Assembly: GCA_038049695.1 (NCBI GenBank)
Contig: CP142455.1
Span: 65,792,501 to 65,856,500 of the forward strand
Origin: Cinnamomum chago
Lineage: Eukaryota; Streptophyta; Magnoliopsida; Laurales; Lauraceae
DNA: 64,000 bases
Direction of reading: 5' to 3'
Shown: piece after piece, positions 59,041 through 64,000 of the stretch
Position numbering within the stretch: position 1 is the stretch's first letter
Layout of the letters: each line of letters opens with the position of its first letter
Made by a program: the position numbers and the translations under genes
The notes under the pieces: model-generated
What the model was told of the DNA's origin: nothing
The model's input: the letters and a program-made list of their open reading frames with translations, nothing else
The model's database searches: none

Positions 59041-59501
59041 GATCGCGAACAGATGTTTTCAAAAATGGAAAACTGGAGTTCGAAACTATTTCTTTTCACA
59101 CCAGATTCTTTCCTATTTGTTGCAAAGGTCTCACAACTATACTCTCTAATGCATAAATTACAACCTAAACAAATTTGTGAAAATGATAAACCTATGAAGA
59201 AGAAGAAGGGCTCTCACCTGTTTCACTGTCCTGATGAAGAAGACGAAGAACAACTCACCAACTGTCTACGAGGGTGTGAGAGCTGTGAAGTGGGACGACT
59301 CCGAATGGCCATAAATTTGAAAAATGCAAACGAGGGAATGTGTTCAGGAAATGAAACAGGGAACGAACGGTGAGCTTGGATGGGCAGTCTGGGAATTATG
59401 GTAGGTGTGTTCAGCAAAATTAAGCCAAAATTAGAATGGGTGTGGTGAGGTCAGCAAGTGGGTGTATTCAGGAGAATAGGTGGGTGCATATAGAATTTCT
59501 C

Positions 59502-59519
59502 TCAAAATATCCCCGCACA
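59502..59519 (-). repeat. Tat 5' LTR, part 2
   Basis: TCAAAATATCCCCGCACA aligns with the last 18 bases of the intact LTR (29301-29318). Confidence 0.85.
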
Positions 59520-59603
59520 GTAGCGACAAGACATCCTGAATTAGAAATTCCAGAGTCCTGGATGCTCGTATTCTGATGCACAGAGGAATCGACTCCTTGT
59601 GTA

Positions 59604-59723
59604 GGTATTGAGTACTGACACTGTCGTCTCTAAAACGCTAAACCGCTCCAAAACCACAAGCAGCAGCAGCAGCTCTCTGTCTCAGAGAGAGAGAGAGGGA
59701 GAGGGGGAGAGGAATCCAAAACC
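59604..59723 (+). promoter_or_regulatory. 5' UTR of the AAE gene
   Basis: Contains AGCAGCAGC and a GAGAGAGAGG tract at 59685-59712 just before the start codon, common in plant 5' UTRs. No clear TATA box is seen between the Tat LTR end and this segment. Confidence 0.5.
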
Positions 59724-59980
59724 ATGGCTTACAAAACCCTGGATTGCATCACAGTCTCTGACATCGAAGCCGCTGGAATCCCCTTCCAAGAAGCGGAGAA
59801 GCTCCATCTCCGTCTCTCTCATATCATCCGGACTTACGGAGCTGCCACTCCAGACACATGGAAGACCATCTACAAGCACCTTCTAAACCCTAATCTCCCC
59901 TTCTCCTTCCATCAGATGATGTACTACGGATGCTACAAGGACACCAATCTCGATCCTCCTCCCGCTTGGATTCCCGATCG
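59724..59980 (+). CDS. Acyl-activating enzyme (AAE17/AAE18 type), exon 1
   Basis: ATG at 59724 follows a purine-rich leader. The exon encodes 85 residues beginning MAYKTLDCITVSDIEAAGIP and containing FSFHQMMYYGCYKD and PPAWIPD, then donor GTAAGT at 59981. This is the N-terminus of plant peroxisomal acyl-activating enzymes 17/18, AMP-forming synthetases of the acetyl-CoA synthetase superfamily; AAE18 of Arabidopsis is linked to peroxisomal activation of auxin precursors. The exon is intact. No second exon was recognised before the window ends, so intron 1 would exceed 4 kb. The original upstream DNA was pushed about 45 kb away by transposons, and the start codon now lies 204 bp from the Tat LTR edge. 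Confidence 0.88.
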
Positions 59981-60801
59981 GTAAGTCCTCTTTTAAAAAC
60001 CACCCTGATTTCTGAGTTATGTTCATTTCATTTCGTGTGTTGGGTTATGATTTTGAAGCTTATTTTTTGGATTGGAACACTTGATTTGGGGAAAGATGAA
60101 GTCTTTTTACTTAAAGTTGTTAATTTTCTAGAAAATCTGGTTTGGGTGAGACTGGGTTTTCAAGGAATTTGGAGGAATGGAGTCTTTTGTCTCAAGGGAT
60201 GGATTAGGGGGCATTTGAATAGTAAAGGTAGAGTTAAAAGTAGACATGTGATGGAATCTTTCTTACTTTTACTATATGTTTGGGTGAAAAAAAGTGGATT
60301 GAAAAAGTAAAATTAACGCTTCAAAAGCTTCTTTCTTTTTTTTATCACGGACGGAAAAAAATAATTTTTCAGACTTCTCCCTTTATCAATTACAAATAAG
60401 TAGTCGCATAGCATTCATTTTGAACACAAAAAGAAATCATTAATTCTTTACCTACCTGAAACTGTCTTCAATCCTTTCTTCATTCATGAATGCAATTATC
60501 AATTATGGCAGTGTCAGCGTGTCACATTAGTCTTCACTTTACTGATTTCAGGCATCCAAGTACTATTATCCTCACTTTAATGATAGAGGAAGTTCCAATT
60601 CAGATGGAATGCTGACATTTTCCACCTCTTCAGAACATCCTGAAACTGATTTAACAAGGGATGGCTTTTACAAAACAAAAATTCCATTTGAGATATTATT
60701 TGAAGGAACTGAGAAATCAGGTCTGGAACAGATACACCTGACAATACTCATCATACTCCTGACAATACTCATCTAACCATCTAAACACTTCAAACAATGA
60801 G
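59981..60801 (+). other. AAE intron 1, first part
   Basis: AT-rich, T-rich after the donor. No exon recognised. Confidence 0.6.
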
Positions 60802-61406
60802 CTTATCAAATTATCAAATAGCAATACAAAATTGAAATATAATTCATAATCATTAAACATGAAATATCCATAGTTCCATAAAATCCATACAAAAAAAAGG
60901 GAGGATCATCAATTTCCCCTCCATTCCAAAAATTCAAAAAGCCCTAGCCTCTGCCTTATCTTCCTTTTTTTTTTCCTTCTTCCAACTAAAAGAGATTTTT
61001 TTACAAACGGCCTCCTTCTCTTTTCTTTATTATAATTTTAATACTTTTCTCCAACTAAAATAGCTAGCGTGTCCCCAGCTTGTCCAGGAAATAAAATATA
61101 AACAAATAAGTAGGACACCTTATCAAATTATCTAATAGCAATACAAAACTGAAACATAATTCATAATCATAGTTCCATAAAATCCATACAAAGAAAAGGG
61201 AGGATCATCAATTTCCCCTCCATTCCAAAAATACAAAAAGCCCTGCCTTATCTTCCTTTTCTTTTTCTTCCAACTAAAAGAGATTTTTTTACAAACGGCC
61301 CCCTTCTCTTTTCTTTATTATAATTTTAATACTTTTCTCCAACTAAAACAGCTCGTGTGTCCCCAGCTTGTCCGGGAAATAAAATGTAAAAAAATAAGAA
61401 GGACAC
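60802..61406. repeat. Tandem duplication of about 300 bp
   Basis: Unit 1 (60802-61118) and unit 2 (61119-61406) both start CTTATCAAATTATC and end with AAATAAGNAGGACAC. Unit 2 lacks short pieces and has scattered substitutions. Confidence 0.9.
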
Positions 61407-62080
61407 CATTTTTGGCTTGTCGGATACGTGCCGGCCCCGGAGAGGTGTCCGTGCTTCCTAGCTTTCAGTGATAGATAATGCCTCCGTGAGGATAATTTGT
61501 ACTTCCATTGAGGTCTAATCCACAACTTTTGGTGTTCATATCTGAAAGTGCAAGCTAGACCAAGGTAAAGTTTACCCCCGGGGGGTTGGGGTGGGGGTGT
61601 AGGACTAATTAAAAATGTTTAAACTTAATCATAAATTTAGCCCAATTAAACACAAACACTAATTCACTTAAATTGCACAACAATGTATAACTATGAAAGA
61701 GGGCAATCAAGTGATCAAATGTGAATTGCTTACATGGTTCAAAATCGCGGTCGCGGTTGTTATCATGGTCATCGTGTTACATTGTGGTTCGCAGTCCATT
61801 GTGGTCCGAATTTTTATTTGACCCCAAAAAAATCCAAAATATTATAAAATGCTAGAAAACAAATTTTTTTTTTCATTAGTAAACACTTTAAACCAAAATA
61901 ACGGTCCTCCTAAGTTATAACATCCTGTATAGCTGTCGTATAATCTTTGACGACTGAATATACTATGTTTTAATTTTTAATATTTTGCTCCATCTTGATT
62001 TATAGATTCACCAATATAATTCATATTTCAAATTCCAAAACATTCAAATAATTATCACAATATATATTAGCTTTGTCAAA
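61407..62080. other. AAE intron, mixed repeat-like sequence
   Basis: Includes a G-rich run near 61580 and a segment GGTTCAAAATCGCGGTCGCGG (61738-61758) of the kind seen at MITE ends. No coding gene seen. Confidence 0.4.
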
Positions 62081-62345
62081 GTTCCACTCTAATTAAAGTT
62101 GGGCCCACCATCAAATGGACCATGCCACATTATTAGAATCATAGGCATATATTAGAAATAGGATTTCAAGATTTAGCCATTATACGTGAAATCAAGTTCA
62201 TCAAATGTTTTGCTTATTGTCCATTTAATGAGTTTGTAAAAGTTTCACTCTAATCACAGTTGGGCTCACCATCAAATGGACCATGGCATATTTATTCGAA
62301 TCATTTGCCTAATAGAAATAAGATTTTAAGATTTAACCTTTTACA
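62081..62345. repeat. Diverged tandem duplication of about 150 bp
   Basis: Both units contain CACCATCAAATGGACCATG and AAGATTTARCC (around 62104 and 62268), with many differences elsewhere. Confidence 0.8.
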
Positions 62346-62444
62346 TGAAATCAACTAAAAAGAAATGAAATGGAACCCACCAATCAACGAATGTCCAATG
62401 CAAGGCCACATATTTATGTATATAGAGAGAAGGGGCCCATTAAT

Positions 62445-62467
62445 TCTCTCTCTCTCTCTCTCTCTCT
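62445..62467. repeat. (TC)n microsatellite
   Basis: About eleven TC units. Confidence 0.95.
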
Positions 62468-62945
62468 TTTTGTGAGTGTGGAAACTAGAAAGAGGCCCAG
62501 AATAGTGATAGCCTTACATTCTAAGTAGAATCCCTTAAAGGGGGGAGTTTGCCCCCTTTTGGTTGCTTCTGGATTGAAATAGAAATGAAAGGGAAACGCA
62601 AAGAAAAAAGAAGGTAAGAAAGAAGAAAAGGAGAAGACGAAGAGGGAAAGAGAAGAAAGGAAGAGGGAAAGAGGAAAAAGGAGAAGCAAGGGAAGGCGGT
62701 AGTGGCGGGTGGCTACGTACTCCTCTCTCTGGAACTCACCCCTGTAAGAATTCTTTTGGGTGTTTGGGTTTTTGGTATTTTTTTTTTGGGTCTTGATTTA
62801 TTAGGATTTAGAAATTGCAGGTTTTTTAGGGTTAGGATTTTGAAAAGAAGTTTTATTGCTCTAGTTTCTGAAAATAAACTCTATTTTTAATGCATGTTTC
62901 TTTCTCCATCGTTTTCCTTTTCTCCCTCTTTCTCCGTTTCTTTTT
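62468..62945. other. Purine-rich segment, no gene
   Basis: A GAAAGG-rich stretch (62575-62700), a possible donor CCTGTAAGAA near 62750 and T-rich DNA follow. It could be a leader exon of an unseen gene, but no coding signal is present. Confidence 0.3.
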
Positions 62946-62954
62946 CCCTCTTTC

Positions 62955-63165
62955 TGTAAACCGATATGGACTTAATATCGGCCGTTATAATGGTTTGACC
63001 TATATTTTGAAAATATCGGTCATAACGACTGTTTTTTTGACAATTTTTTAATGTTTATTGTAATGTCCCCGTTATCATGTAATAATGTAACGGTAAGGGC
63101 CGTTACCGTTTTGATAACGATCGTTATCAAACAGTAACGACCGTTATTTTAGACCCTGACTATTT
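62955..63165. mobile_element. MITE-like palindromic patch rich in CGTTA/TAACG
   Basis: More than ten CCGTTA/TAACG motifs in 200 bp, a GTAACGG/CCGTTAC hairpin (63087-63106) and a 22-bp perfect palindrome (63110-63131). Boundaries and superfamily are not clear. Confidence 0.45.
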
Positions 63166-63245
63166 ACACAAGTGATATGTGCTAAATACTCAATGATATG
63201 CCAATTTGTTAGAGGTATTCTAGCATATGTGAATTGTCTGCCAAT

Positions 63246-63827
63246 CAGCATTACGAAATTCGGTTTGCTTCGGTCGAAATTCCCGAATAATTTCGGTTCA
63301 TTCGCTCCATCAAAACGAACAGGACCCTGTAATTATTCGTCCCAGAATTCATTCCAATTCGTCCGATTCAGTCTGAATTTTATGATTTTGGCCTATTCGT
63401 CCAATTCGTGTGATTCGTCCTAGCATTTCGGTTTCCTTTAAAATAAAAAAAATTAAAAATTGAAGGGGCTAAACATTTTGGCCTTTTGGCTTAGAGAAAT
63501 TAGTGCGCTCCAATGTGGAGCCGCCCATCTATTAAAATCTAAATAACTATATGGTCTCTATCGCCCTAATCAAATTTATTCCAATGAAAAACATTTTATT
63601 ATGAATAAGCTAGCCAAGTTTCACTCTAAGATGAAATAGTTCATCAAATATAAATTGACATATTACATTGATTTAGTACAATAAACTAAATGTATCATAT
63701 ATTACCTTTCATTTTAATATATAAAATATTTTTTCCCGAAATATTTCACTGAAATCTCCAAATCGGCCGAAACATTTCATTTGGAGGGCAGACCGAAATG
63801 GCGTCTGAACCGAATTTCGTAACACTG
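63246..63827. mobile_element. Non-autonomous hAT-type MITE
   Basis: A 582-bp element with about 20-bp terminal inverted repeats, CAGCATTACGAAATTCGG on the left and CAGTGTTACGAAATTCGG in reverse complement on the right. The 8-bp flanks CTGCCAAT (63238-63245) and ATGCCAAT (63828-63835) differ at one base. The CAG start and 8-bp duplication fit the hAT superfamily. Subterminal TTCGG/CCGAA motifs are repeated inside. No transposase. Confidence 0.85.
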
Positions 63828-63919
63828 ATGCCAATGCAATAAAAGTATGACTATATGGAACATGTATCTCAAAACATAAATGTAAAACAATGAGGAATAA
63901 TAGAGGCACACAATGATTT

Positions 63920-64000
63920 ATAGTGGTTCGGCCCTTGACCTACGTCCACTCCCAAGCAAACCACACACCAATGGTCCACCAACACTGTAACGCCCCAATT
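63920..64000. mobile_element. LTR fragments at the window edge
   Basis: TATAGTGGTTCGGCCC near 63921, followed by ACGTCCACT, is the complement of a motif found inside the Copia-type LTRs above (GGCCGAACCACTATAAAT). From 63986, TGTAACGCCCCAATT resembles the start of a Ty3/gypsy LTR. Both are cut by the window end. Confidence 0.45.

Larger units (their letters stand above)
52521..59501. mobile_element. MULE3, diverged copy with three palindrome arrays
   Basis: Ends are GGGAAATTCTATTCGCACCC on the left and GAGAAATTCTATATGCACCC in the reverse complement on the right. It sits in the Tat LTR without a visible 9-bp duplication; about 285 bp of LTR is missing at the junction. Gene order is the same as in MULE1 and MULE2, and its transposase gene is the best preserved of the three. 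Sequence outside the coding regions and the palindrome arms is very different from the other copies. Confidence 0.92.
28499..59519 (-). mobile_element. Tat-lineage Ty3/gypsy retrotransposon, reverse orientation, heavily nested
   Basis: The LTRs begin TGTACGTGCC and end CCCCRCACA. Flanks GTAGT (28494-28498) and GTAGC (59520-59524) form a near-perfect 5-bp duplication. Genes lie on the minus strand in the order gag, protease, RT, RNase H, second archaeal-type RNase H, integrase. An extra gene lies in the opposite direction past integrase. The primer-binding site reads TAGCGTCGTTTGTGGGAA on the minus strand, resembling the TGGCGCCGTCTGTGGGAA site of Tat elements. The doubled RNase H and antisense gene support the Tat lineage. 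LTR copies differ by several percent, so it is older than its guests. All genes are broken. Confidence 0.9.

Overview
This is nuclear DNA of a flowering plant. It is AT-rich, its genes have canonical GT-AG introns, and it holds plant-type transposons of at least five superfamilies. Two fragments of conserved plant genes anchor it: part of a RAE1-like mRNA export/spindle WD40 gene (9221-10860, minus strand) and the first exon of a peroxisomal acyl-activating enzyme of the AAE17/AAE18 type (from 59724, plus strand). The species cannot be fixed from the sequence.

Layout. 1-1743: flank with a (TC)n tract and two exon-like blocks of an unrecognised minus-strand gene. 1744-8368: Mutator-like element MULE1, with a perfect 9-bp target-site duplication. 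8378-10860: RAE1-like fragment and its promoter. About 11016-11421: end of a CACTA-type element. 11422-14318: repeat-derived sequence without a clear gene. 14328-28467: MULE2, interrupted at 19135-26714 by a young non-autonomous Copia-type element that has only a gag-like gene. 28499-59519: a Tat-lineage Ty3/gypsy retrotransposon in reverse orientation. Its polypurine tract was hit by a solo LTR (29325-43425). That LTR was hit by a Tekay-type chromovirus (29593-41964), whose 3' LTR was hit by another solo LTR (39351-41332). The other Tat LTR was hit by MULE3 (52521-59501). 59520-64000: AAE exon 1 and probably its first intron, with tandem duplications, a MITE-like palindromic patch, a hAT-type MITE (63246-63827) and LTR pieces at the edge.

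The most interesting system is the MULE family. All three copies have the same mirrored design. A plus-strand gene encodes a WRKY/GCM1-FAR1-like zinc finger, a DDE transposase, a SWIM finger and a C-terminal OTU cysteine protease. A convergent minus-strand gene encodes a plant mobile domain (PMD, MAIN-like) protein. Each gene has a short first exon, then an intron filled with an array of 22-bp interrupted palindromes (GCACGG-N10-CCGTGC) separated by 11-bp linkers. The 33-bp period is nearly exact in every array, although spacers and linkers of MULE3 share nothing obvious with those of MULE1/2. MULE3 has a third such array between the 3' ends of its two genes.

No gene inside the transposons looks intact. 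Most breaks are C-to-T or G-to-A changes making stops, as expected of methylated, silenced repeats. All exon boundaries are read by eye; no alignment, folding or database search was run.
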